IMG/VR virus record: IMGVR_UViG_3300030060_001855
Span: 1-35,025 of that record
Length of the DNA stretch: 35,025 nucleotides
Direction: 5' to 3' (one strand)
From: a virus
In this document: piece by piece, positions 23,978 to 29,628 of the stretch
Numbering within the stretch: the first letter of the stretch is position 1
Layout: each line of letters starts with the position of its first letter
Position numbers and translations under genes: made by a program
The notes under the pieces: generated by a model
What the model saw: only the letters and a program-made list of their open reading frames with translations
Told to the model about the DNA's origin: nothing
Database searches by the model: none

Positions 23978-24044
23978 TTCTTACACCCCCTGACATTGAA
24001 ACACCAGTTACGTGTATGACTACATCTTTTTTATTATCAGTCAT
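23898..24044 (-). CDS. possible 48-aa protein overlapping the next gene
   Basis: The ATG at 24044 shares a TAATG junction with the basic ORF before it. The product begins MTDNKKDVVIHVTGVSMSGG, with a plausible hydrophobic core strand, and then becomes polar and disordered through the part that overlaps the following gene out of frame. The coupled start favours translation. The long overlap argues for caution, since only the first 22 codons are free of it. Confidence 0.45.
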   Translation of the reverse strand: MTDNKKDVVIHVTGVSMSGGVRNDDNRPVAEDKRKSGTEEARNSEGDD

Positions 24045-24157
24045 TAATAACCCTTTTTCTTACCACCTTTTTTCTTACCACCTTTTTTCTTTGTGCCTTT
24101 ATGCATCATCTTTTTAGCTCCTTCTAAAAGTTTTGAAAATTTTGATCTTAATAACAT
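24044..24157 (-). CDS. tiny Lys/Gly-repeat basic protein
   Basis: The frame opens at ATG 24157 (37 aa) or, more probably, at ATG 24109 (21 aa), which has a strong AAGGAGC site. The C-terminal part is a KKKGG repeat ending in GKKKGY, encoded by a tandem 15-base repeat. It is extremely basic and should bind nucleic acid or an acidic partner non-specifically. It belongs to the scattered set of tiny basic late proteins here. Confidence 0.5.
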   Translation of the reverse strand: MLLRSKFSKLLEGAKKMMHKGTKKKGGKKKGGKKKGY

Positions 24158-24197
24158 AATGACACAAAGATAACATTTATAAAAAATATTTCAAGTT

Positions 24198-24548
24198 TTA
24201 AAATCCATAAGCATCGCAATAAGCATCTGATCCATAACAAGGCTCATCTTCTTCCCAAAGATACTCATTAAGCTTTCCACCATTATCAACATGTGATTTC
24301 ATTTTATCAAATAAAACGCTCATTGTTTGCTCAAGAATTTCTCTAGCTTTAGTTGTATCTCCTTCAGCTTTTTTAATAAAATCTGAAAGAAGAAAAACTT
24401 TGTTATGATTCCATCTATTACCTCTAGAATCTTCTGCTTGTGTACAATAACCCTCGTAATGGATCTCTGTGCCATCTTCATCTCTACCTGCACGATACAA
24501 CCAAGTGTTTGTGTAAAAAAATAATCCTTTTGCTGCTGTTATATTCAT
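24198..24548 (-). CDS. hypothetical protein with acidic, Cys-containing C-terminus
   Basis: This 116-residue protein starts at ATG 24548, two bases after the previous stop, behind AAAGGA. It contains LFFYTNTWLYRAGRDEDGTE near the N-terminus, a helical middle (SDFIKKAEGDTTKAREILEQ), and an acidic tail with two Cys (EDEPCYGSDAYCDAYGF). No family is recognised. It lies just downstream of the divergent promoter and so belongs to the first genes expressed from it. Confidence 0.65.
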   Translation of the reverse strand: MNITAAKGLFFYTNTWLYRAGRDEDGTEIHYEGYCTQAEDSRGNRWNHNKVFLLSDFIKKAEGDTTKAREILEQTMSVLFDKMKSHVDNGGKLNEYLWEEDEPCYGSDAYCDAYGF

Positions 24549-24549
24549 T

Positions 24550-24678
24550 TTATATTTCCTTTCTTAAAAATGACTTGCCTTGCTGTCTTGCTTTTTTATT
24601 ACCTTTTCTCTTTAAAGCTTTTTCCCAACCTCTAGAAGAGCTGTGAGTTTTTCCTCTACCTTTTATTCCTTTTGCCAT
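24550..24678 (-). CDS. 42-aa basic protein, first gene behind divergent promoter
   Basis: ATG 24678 follows an AGAAAGGAAAC site that is nearly identical to the one before the plus-strand gene at 24851. The product is MAKGIKGRGKTHSSSRGW followed by a Lys/Arg helix (ALKRKGNKKARQQG), a strongly basic peptide likely to bind nucleic acid. It is the first minus-strand gene after the promoter at 24733-24706. Function unknown. Confidence 0.65.
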   Translation of the reverse strand: MAKGIKGRGKTHSSSRGWEKALKRKGNKKARQQGKSFLRKEI

Positions 24679-24695
24679 TTTGTTTCCTTTCTAAA

Positions 24696-24711
24696 TATAC
24701 GAATCAGTATA
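24696..24711. promoter_or_regulatory. operator-like site over the leftward promoter
   Basis: TATAC, six bases, then GTATA form an inverted repeat here, containing the 13-mer ACGAATCAGTATA that recurs in direct orientation at 24804-24816. It covers the -10 of the leftward promoter, where a bound repressor would block initiation. The binding protein is inferred to be the winged-helix product of 24851-25090. Confidence 0.6.
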
Positions 24712-24733
24712 CCAGAAATAAAATCTTTGTCAA
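24706..24733 (-). promoter_or_regulatory. sigma70-type promoter, leftward
   Basis: On the minus strand TTGACA (24733-24728) is followed after 16 bases by TATACT (24711-24706), a near-consensus pair. The first downstream gene starts at 24678. It would transcribe the small genes, chaperonin, scaffold and capsid cluster up to the terminator at 20420. The -10 element lies within an operator-like repeat. Confidence 0.8.
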
Positions 24734-24791
24734 GTGCTAGGGATAAAATAAATTTATAATAAATGAATACAATAACTTATATTATTAAAAC

Positions 24792-24820
24792 TTGACAAAC
24801 AAAACGAATCAGTATATATT
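24792..24820 (+). promoter_or_regulatory. consensus sigma70-type promoter, rightward
   Basis: TTGACA (24792-24797), a 17-base spacer and TATATT (24815-24820) make an almost perfect housekeeping promoter 31 bases before the ATG at 24851. An AT-rich stretch lies just upstream. It should be active immediately on infection with host RNA polymerase. Confidence 0.88.
24804..24816. promoter_or_regulatory. second copy of operator-like 13-mer over the rightward promoter
   Basis: An exact copy of ACGAATCAGTATA lies in the spacer of the rightward promoter and overlaps its -10 by two bases. The upstream half of the inverted repeat is degenerate here, so binding may be weaker than at the left copy. The two copies are 105 bases apart (ten helical turns), a spacing compatible with looping. 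Confidence 0.6.
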
Positions 24821-24850
24821 AGATTTATAAGTTTTGAGAAAGGAAACAAA

Positions 24851-25090
24851 ATGAAACTCACAAGCAAAGAAATTAAAGTTTTAAAAGCAATCGCAACAAA
24901 TGATTGTGGAGTGTTTTTAAAAGAAATCAAAGAATTTACAGATTTTAATGACCAAGTAATTGGTGGTGTTATTTCCTCTTTAGAAGATAAATTGTTTGTA
25001 GATGTAGTTAGAGGTCAAGCTGACAATGGTAAGGTTCTTTATCAGCACAGATGTGAACATGAAGAATTAGTTAATCTAGGTATTAAATAA
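24851..25090 (+). CDS. small winged-helix DNA-binding regulator
   Basis: This 79-residue protein starts at ATG 24851 behind AGAAAGGAAAC. Residues 4-15 (TSKEIKVLKAIA), 20-30 and 32-46 (DFNDQVIGGVISSLE) form a helix-turn-helix pattern with the third helix as recognition helix. Residues 47-66 (KLFVDVVRGQADNGKVLYQ) can be the beta wing. The C-terminal 12 residues include Cys68 and His70. It resembles small MarR/wHTH phage regulators in outline, without a named family. Being first behind the rightward promoter and beside repeated operator-like sites, it probably controls the divergent promoters, including itself. DNA binding is predicted, not shown. Confidence 0.75.
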   Translation: MKLTSKEIKVLKAIATNDCGVFLKEIKEFTDFNDQVIGGVISSLEDKLFVDVVRGQADNGKVLYQHRCEHEELVNLGIK

Positions 25091-25102
25091 ATGGTAATTA
25101 AC

Positions 25103-25120
25103 TGGGGGAGAAATCCCCCA
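25103..25120. promoter_or_regulatory. GAAA-tetraloop hairpin between the two plus-strand genes
   Basis: TGGGGGA-GAAA-TCCCCCA forms a 7-bp GC-rich stem with a GNRA loop 12 bases after the regulator stop. No T-tract follows on either strand, so it is not a standard terminator. It may be an attenuator, an RNA stabiliser or a processing site that sets the ratio of the two genes. Confidence 0.65.
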
Positions 25121-25143
25121 CCAACTTTAGAAAGGAGTCTATC

Positions 25144-25410
25144 ATGGACAATCAATACTGGAATTTAAAAAAGATCGCAAATGCTTGTGATCTCAAGTTA
25201 ATTAAAGTTCCTAAATCTCAACGACTTGACTGCGATTTTCCTTATTGTCTTTTTCGTATTGGCGAAACTATGCATGATGCTGTTGCTTGTTGTAACACTT
25301 TAGATGAAGTCACTCAAGCACTCTGCAATCATATTTTGTACAAGACAACTGCTGACGTTAATCGTGGCATTTATCTTCATAAAGAAAAAGGTATTGAGAA
25401 ATACCGATAA
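25144..25410 (+). CDS. hypothetical protein of the plus-strand island
   Basis: This 88-residue protein starts at ATG 25144 with AAAGGAG, a strong site. It is helical with several Cys (CDLKLIKV; DCDFPYCLF; AVACCNTLDEV) and ends in a Lys/Tyr-rich tail. No family is recognised. It is co-transcribed with the winged-helix regulator and ends two bases before the stop of the convergent minus-strand gene. An early host-takeover or anti-host role is possible by position only. Confidence 0.65.
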   Translation: MDNQYWNLKKIANACDLKLIKVPKSQRLDCDFPYCLFRIGETMHDAVACCNTLDEVTQALCNHILYKTTADVNRGIYLHKEKGIEKYR

Positions 25411-25412
25411 CT

Positions 25413-26852
25413 TTATTCTGGTGTCTTGCCATCGTCAACAAATGGTAAGACACCAAGTGGAATACCGAACTTTAAATTATTAATATCTTTTAAAAGAGGA
25501 TCAAAAATAGCACTTGTATATCTAGCAGATTGTGGATTCTGAATTAATACTCTTTCATCTTGTGGTTTATCAATGTCTGAAAAAACAATGTCATCATCTC
25601 TAATCGGACCTGAACTTTTTGGAATACCAAGTGATTGATTAATATTATCTTGCAAATCATAAACACCACCTTTTGCACCACGATCAATAATATTTTTAAA
25701 ATTTAAAATTCTTGGTTTTCCATCTTCTTCTCCTACTCTTCTTAAATAATAAGATATACCATCAGTTGATAGTTCATTATCTATTTTACCTTTTACTAAT
25801 TCTGGAAAAGTTTCTTCAAATGATTTTTCTGCACCACCATCAATTGAAACAGTCATATCATCAACTTTTAATTGATTAAAGTTTTGACCTTTTGCATCTA
25901 TTGTTATTTCTTGTTGTCCTAATCGTTTGCTAGTGACCAACTCTGCTATTTCACCTGATGTTGGGAAGTCAGCATATGTAGATGCAATAAAAGGTGATTT
26001 AGACATATAAACTTCTTCGCCTAATGTACTACCAAGTTCTTCAGGATCATATTTACTAAATCTACCTCTATAATAAATATCATCAACATCAAAACCAAGC
26101 TCTATAGCTCTTTGCATTCTTGATTCTTTATCTAAAGGTAAATCATAATTTTTATAAAGATAATCATAATCTAATTTTTGAACCAAGTTATTTACAAATC
26201 TTTTTTCATTATCATTAAGAACTCTATCTTCTTTTCTAGCTTGCTTAATAAAATCTAAAAAGAATTGTGTTTGTAGTTGTTTTGGATTTAAATCTTTGTA
26301 TTTATTTTTTGTTTCAGTATATATATCATCAGATGTTTTAACTGATCCTTTGTTTTTTAAATTTTTAGCAAAATCAATTACTTTAGGAGTAACACGAGAT
26401 GCACCAAATAATAAAGGCCCTGCTACACCACCAATGATAGCACCTGTAGCTCCTTCTGATATTCTATCTCTTGTTCCTTCTCCACTTAAAAAACCTTCAG
26501 TAAAACCTGCAAGTGCTCCAACACCTGTTGATTTTAAATAACCAATGCCTTGCAATAATCTTGGTGCAGAAATACCTAAAGTTGGTGCAACACCTGCAAA
26601 AAATAATGCTGTGCTTTTCTCTGGATTATCTTCATCAAACTTTTTTAAACTTTCTCTAATGACATTTAAATTTTCGCTATATGATTTGTCACCAATAACA
26701 CTTCTAAGATATGCTTCTAATTCATCAGCAGAACCAAAACTTGCACCTTGACCCATAGTTCTTGCCATGCCAACAAGATCTTTTTTCAAATCTTCATTGT
26801 AAATATCGCTAAATGTAGAACCTTCTGGTAAAGCACCAACTATCTGAACCAT
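25413..26852 (-). CDS. putative ejected protein with ADP-ribosyltransferase-like C-terminus
   Basis: This 479-residue protein starts at ATG 26852 (TAATG overlap, GGAGG site). GASFGSADELEAYLRS (36-51) is a motif I recognise from phage ejection proteins. A hydrophobic Gly-rich span at about 108-152 (VGALAGFTEGFLSG; GAIIGGVAGPLLFGAS) could insert in membrane. From 248 the sequence fits ADP-ribosyltransferases of phage polyvalent proteins: AIELGFDVDDIYYRG (R262), VYMSKSPFIASTYA (281-294), and VLIQNPQSARYTSAIFDP followed by INNL (435-460). This suggests a toxin-like effector delivered with the DNA. The catalytic Glu was not identified, so activity is uncertain. Its 3' end meets the plus-strand island tail to tail. 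Confidence 0.68.
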   Translation of the reverse strand: MVQIVGALPEGSTFSDIYNEDLKKDLVGMARTMGQGASFGSADELEAYLRSVIGDKSYSENLNVIRESLKKFDEDNPEKSTALFFAGVAPTLGISAPRLLQGIGYLKSTGVGALAGFTEGFLSGEGTRDRISEGATGAIIGGVAGPLLFGASRVTPKVIDFAKNLKNKGSVKTSDDIYTETKNKYKDLNPKQLQTQFFLDFIKQARKEDRVLNDNEKRFVNNLVQKLDYDYLYKNYDLPLDKESRMQRAIELGFDVDDIYYRGRFSKYDPEELGSTLGEEVYMSKSPFIASTYADFPTSGEIAELVTSKRLGQQEITIDAKGQNFNQLKVDDMTVSIDGGAEKSFEETFPELVKGKIDNELSTDGISYYLRRVGEEDGKPRILNFKNIIDRGAKGGVYDLQDNINQSLGIPKSSGPIRDDDIVFSDIDKPQDERVLIQNPQSARYTSAIFDPLLKDINNLKFGIPLGVLPFVDDGKTPE

Positions 26853-27046
26853 TAGACTTGACCTCCAGATAACTCTCTGGCTAGTATTTTAAGTGTTTCA
26901 CTAAAACTTTTATCTAATTCTTTAGCTGCCTTTGCAAATTTTTTAGGAGAAACTTCATCCGAATCAATGTTTCTTCTTTTTAAAAAACTTTTAGCTGCTC
27001 TGATTTCAGCTTGTGCTACTTTTTTTATTGCTGTTTTCTTTGCCAT
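26852..27046 (-). CDS. 64-aa basic helical protein
   Basis: The start is taken at ATG 27046 (MAKKTAIKKVAQAEIRAAK), directly after the stop of the previous gene and behind AAGG; 19 further upstream codons overlap that gene and are probably not used. The product is helical and Lys-rich with an acidic middle (NIDSDEVSP) and ends ARELSGGQV. It is the last of six tiny basic genes before the ejection-type gene. Function unknown. Confidence 0.65.
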   Translation of the reverse strand: MAKKTAIKKVAQAEIRAAKSFLKRRNIDSDEVSPKKFAKAAKELDKSFSETLKILARELSGGQV

Positions 27047-27047
27047 A

Positions 27048-27305
27048 TTACCAAGCCTTACAACTCCAATATCTTGCCTTTGTCTTAGGACCAGGATTAT
27101 CACAATTATGTCTTGCCCTAAAGTTTTTACGTCTGCCTTTTTGATTCTTTTTTATTCTCATATTAGGATCACCAAAGGTAACACGTTTGACTCTGTCACC
27201 ATCAGAAACAAAAACAACAGATTTCTTTTTTCCATAGCTCGTTTCACCCTTGCGAATCCTACGAGGTTTATTAAGTGATACGTTTTTACCTTTGTACTTT
27301 GCCAT
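27048..27305 (-). CDS. 85-aa conserved basic Cys/His phage protein
   Basis: ATG 27305 lies in a TAATG overlap. The product is MAKYKGKNVSLNKPRRIRKG, then VVFVSDGDRVKRVTFGDPN and a C-terminus of NFRARHNCDN (His66, Cys68) and ARYWSCKAW (Cys82). The GDPNM...RARH...ARYWSC...KAW pattern recurs in many marine tailed phages, in my recollection. The conserved His/Cys residues could bind a metal or DNA. Function not established. Confidence 0.75.
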   Translation of the reverse strand: MAKYKGKNVSLNKPRRIRKGETSYGKKKSVVFVSDGDRVKRVTFGDPNMRIKKNQKGRRKNFRARHNCDNPGPKTKARYWSCKAW

Positions 27306-27460
27306 TATTTTTTATGTATTGTTTGTATTTCAAAACTTGCTTTTTTACTTGCACCTTTATGTGGTTTATATCCACCTGTTGGATTTTTCATTAATTTAAA
27401 ACCTTTGCCTGACTTCATCCAATGAAATCCTTTAGGTGCTTCAACTGCTTTTCTTGCCAT
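27305..27460 (-). CDS. 51-aa basic protein
   Basis: ATG 27460 overlaps the end of the previous gene by 20 bases and is preceded by AAAGG. The product reads MARKAVEAPKGFHWMKSGKG and continues through KLMKNPTGGYKPHKGASKKA. It is basic with several Gly/Pro turns and no Cys. It belongs to the block of tiny late proteins, possibly packaged or DNA-bound. Function unknown. Confidence 0.65.
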   Translation of the reverse strand: MARKAVEAPKGFHWMKSGKGFKLMKNPTGGYKPHKGASKKASFEIQTIHKK

Positions 27461-27752
27461 CTTTTTTACCTTTATGTTTTTTTCTTAATGTTTCTTTTGC
27501 TTTTTTTGCGATTTGTGCTTGTTCGTTTTTCCCAGATACTTTGGCTCTTTGCTCCATGACAGTAAGGATTTGAATTTTTCTAGCATATGGTTTCTTAATG
27601 TTTTTAACTTTCCTAGCAGTTTCCCTAGCATCTGAAACGGTAGCAAACTTAATTGAAACAGTGTCTTTAGGATTTTCATCGGTATATAATCTCCTTTTAC
27701 TTCCTTTTGGCTTTTTGCCTGTACCTTTTTTAGGATCAGCTTTTTTTGCCAT
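27441..27752 (-). CDS. 103-aa basic helical protein
   Basis: The start chosen is ATG 27752 in a TGATG overlap; a GTG one codon upstream is an alternative. The ends are disordered and Lys/Gly-rich (ADPKKGTGKKPKGSKRR; KHKGKKDGKKSS). The middle has a compact helical domain (FATVSDARETARKVKN; YARKIQILTVMEQRAKVSGK). The domain looks ordered, unlike its smaller neighbours. No family assigned; nucleic-acid binding is likely by charge. Confidence 0.7.
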   Translation of the reverse strand: MAKKADPKKGTGKKPKGSKRRLYTDENPKDTVSIKFATVSDARETARKVKNIKKPYARKIQILTVMEQRAKVSGKNEQAQIAKKAKETLRKKHKGKKDGKKSS

Positions 27753-27997
27753 CACTTACCTTTTTTCTTTAAATAAACTTTTTTCGCAGATGTCTTTCTT
27801 TTAGCTGCTGATTTTGCAGCCTTTGATTTACATTGTGCCATAGTCGGTCTGCAATATGGATAGGCTCTTTTAGTGCTTGATTTAGACTTTCTACCACAAG
27901 GTTTACCAGTCTTACAATCAACCCAACCTTTACCTTTGTTTTGACCAAACCATGCTTTAAGTCCACCACTAGTGCTACTTTTTCTTTTTCTTGGCAC
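27752..27997 (-). CDS. 81-aa four-Cys basic protein (DUF5872-like)
   Basis: The GTG start at 27997 has a GGGGAAAG site. The product contains GGLKAWFGQNKGKGWVDCKT, GKPCGRKSK, YPYCRPTMAQCKSKAA: four Cys at 28, 34, 49 and 56, a spacing suitable for one zinc site. The sequence resembles the protein family listed as DUF5872, which occurs in phages and large DNA viruses; the match is from memory. The C-terminus is Lys-rich. A DNA- or RNA-binding zinc protein is plausible. Confidence 0.75.
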   Translation of the reverse strand: MPRKRKSSTSGGLKAWFGQNKGKGWVDCKTGKPCGRKSKSSTKRAYPYCRPTMAQCKSKAAKSAAKRKTSAKKVYLKKKGK

Positions 27998-28151
27998 TTT
28001 TCTTTCCCCAGTTTTTTGCTCCGACTTTACGACATTTAACTAATGCACCTGAACCATATGCAGATGGCCAAGTGCCACCACCTCTAGTATATCTAGCTTT
28101 TACCTTATGATAACAAGCATCTCTTTTAGGTTTTTTCTTTTTTGTAGCCAT
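27975..28151 (-). CDS. 58-aa basic Cys/His protein (DUF6321-like)
   Basis: ATG 28151 follows the previous stop at once, with an AAGGAGC site. The product carries DACYHKVKARYTRGG, TWPSAYGSGALVKCRKVGAK and NWGKKS, a pattern I know from very many marine phage genomes (DUF6321-like, from memory). Cys13, His15 and Cys40 are candidate metal ligands. The ends are poly-Lys. It overlaps the next gene by 23 bases. Function is undetermined. Confidence 0.8.
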   Translation of the reverse strand: MATKKKKPKRDACYHKVKARYTRGGGTWPSAYGSGALVKCRKVGAKNWGKKSAKKKKK

Positions 28152-29234
28152 TTACCTAGCTCCTTGCATTAATTCTTGAAACTCACTAACTTCATCAATC
28201 ATTTGCTGATCAACTTTTTGTGAAATACTTGGTGTAAAAGAAAAAGCTCTCTGAATATTAGTTTTTGGATCTAATGCTAATTTTGCAGCTTGTCTTTCAA
28301 AAAAATCTCTAAAGATTAACTGAGCAGGTACATCAAAATTTAAAGATCCTATATAATCACCTGCAATTTGCGAATCATACGTTTTATGTTGTGAAGGTAC
28401 TACTTCTAAAGAAGAAGGTTGTCCTATTGATCGACCTGCTGCATATGGTGGAACAGTTAACAATCGAGCATCGGATATTGCTGTACGAATAACACCAATA
28501 TTAGGAAAGCCACCATCTTGTAATGTTTTTTTATCCATTTCTTGCCAAAGCTCTCTTCTTATAGTACCAGGCAATTTATCAACATATTCATCTATATTTT
28601 CTGATAATATACCAGGCCAGTTTTTATCAAATTTTTTCTTGATAATGTTATCATATGTTTCTGCTGATTTTTTACTAATATTACTTTGTTTAATTATATC
28701 TAAAGTAGTATCAGACATCATTTTAGAAAAATCACCTGATTGACCTGCCATTGCAGTATAAATCATAAGTGGATCATCCATTTTTTTCATAGCTCTAGCT
28801 TTACTGTCCATTGCTTGTTTAAGTGATGCCCAAAGTCCTTCACCCTCACGCATATATCCATGACCACCTTCTAATGCTACTGGAGTTGTTAATTTAACAT
28901 CACCAACACTTGTTAATGTAGCATCAGCTGCTGTCCTATCACCATAAGCAGGTGTCAATACTCTACCTTCTAATTCTGATATATCTATTTTTTTCTCTGG
29001 CACAGATAAACCTGATTCGGTTCTTTTAAATGGTATGTCCTCAACAAAAGTAGGTAATTTAGTTTTACCCATTTCAGCAGGATCTAAAACACCTTTTGTA
29101 GGTGCAGGTAAATCTCCTAATGCACCATAACCACGAACAGAACGCAAAAATCTATCTATCGTTGGCTCTACAAGTTCTTCTTTAATTAAACCAGATAAAG
29201 CACCAAAAATAGGTATTTTTTGCGATCTACTCAC
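28152..29234 (-). CDS. protein with phage polyvalent-protein type domain
   Basis: This 360-residue protein starts at GTG 29234, sharing one base with the previous TAG. After a helical N-terminus, residues about 88-150 read GRVLTPAYGDRTAAD, VGDVKLTTPVALEGGHGYM and EGLWASLKQAM. This pattern (P-leading strand, lEGG-like core, WAS) recurs in large phage polyvalent proteins injected into host cells. It continues YTAMAGQSGDFSKMM and a helical C-terminal half. No catalytic motif is known to me for this domain. With the ADP-ribosyltransferase-like gene downstream, the region carries two modules usually met in giant polyvalent proteins, here as separate genes. Confidence 0.62.
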   Translation of the reverse strand: MSRSQKIPIFGALSGLIKEELVEPTIDRFLRSVRGYGALGDLPAPTKGVLDPAEMGKTKLPTFVEDIPFKRTESGLSVPEKKIDISELEGRVLTPAYGDRTAADATLTSVGDVKLTTPVALEGGHGYMREGEGLWASLKQAMDSKARAMKKMDDPLMIYTAMAGQSGDFSKMMSDTTLDIIKQSNISKKSAETYDNIIKKKFDKNWPGILSENIDEYVDKLPGTIRRELWQEMDKKTLQDGGFPNIGVIRTAISDARLLTVPPYAAGRSIGQPSSLEVVPSQHKTYDSQIAGDYIGSLNFDVPAQLIFRDFFERQAAKLALDPKTNIQRAFSFTPSISQKVDQQMIDEVSEFQELMQGAR

Positions 29235-29344
29235 TACTTTTTCTTTTTTCTAAGTTTTTTTAAATCAGCTGCAGTAATTTTCTTTTTATTACCTGTAAGT
29301 GCAGCCAATTTCTTTTGTTTTGGAGAATATTTACTAAATGGCAT
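29234..29344 (-). CDS. 36-aa basic protein
   Basis: ATG 29344 is preceded by AGGGGG at good distance and nearly abuts the previous stop. The product, MPFSKYSPKQKKLAALTGNK followed by KKITAADLKKLRKKKK, is a conserved type of tiny phage protein in marine genomes: a KYSPKQKKLAA start and a Lys-rich helix. Its TAG overlaps the next GTG by one base. It probably binds nucleic acid or an acidic virion protein such as its upstream neighbour. Confidence 0.7.
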   Translation of the reverse strand: MPFSKYSPKQKKLAALTGNKKKITAADLKKLRKKKK

Positions 29345-29345
29345 G

Positions 29346-29627
29346 TTAACCCCCTAACATTTTATCCATCATTTCTTGGATATTGTCACCCTCACCAACT
29401 TTCATAATTTTGACTTTTACATCACCATCATGATGATCCATCATTTCTTCTTCTTCCATTTCTTCTTGTTCTTCTCCAACACCATACTGATACTGGTGAC
29501 ATAACAATAAAAAGTTAACAAGTTGGTCATCAGACATTTCCAAACCTTCTGTATCATGTGGAAACCCCATCTTTTCTACAAAAAGATCTGCATTTTCTTC
29601 CATGTTTTCTACGTTTACTTCAGCCAT
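29346..29627 (-). CDS. acidic 93-aa protein
   Basis: The start is set at ATG 29627 (MAEVNVENMEENADL), next to the previous stop and behind GAGGAAG; eight codons upstream are an unlikely extension. The product has a helical N-terminal part with LVNFLLLCHQYQYG, a Glu-rich tract of about 12 acidic residues, DHHDGDV, and a C-terminal helix (NIQEMMDKMLGG). Its strong negative charge is opposite to that of the neighbouring 36-aa protein, so the two may pair. Function unknown. Confidence 0.7.
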   Translation of the reverse strand: MAEVNVENMEENADLFVEKMGFPHDTEGLEMSDDQLVNFLLLCHQYQYGVGEEQEEMEEEEMMDHHDGDVKVKIMKVGEGDNIQEMMDKMLGG

Positions 29628-29628
29628 T

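Noticed and set aside
25103-25120. Rho-independent terminator between the plus-strand genes
   Set aside because: The stem is good but no T-tract follows on either strand, so it was recorded as a regulatory hairpin only.
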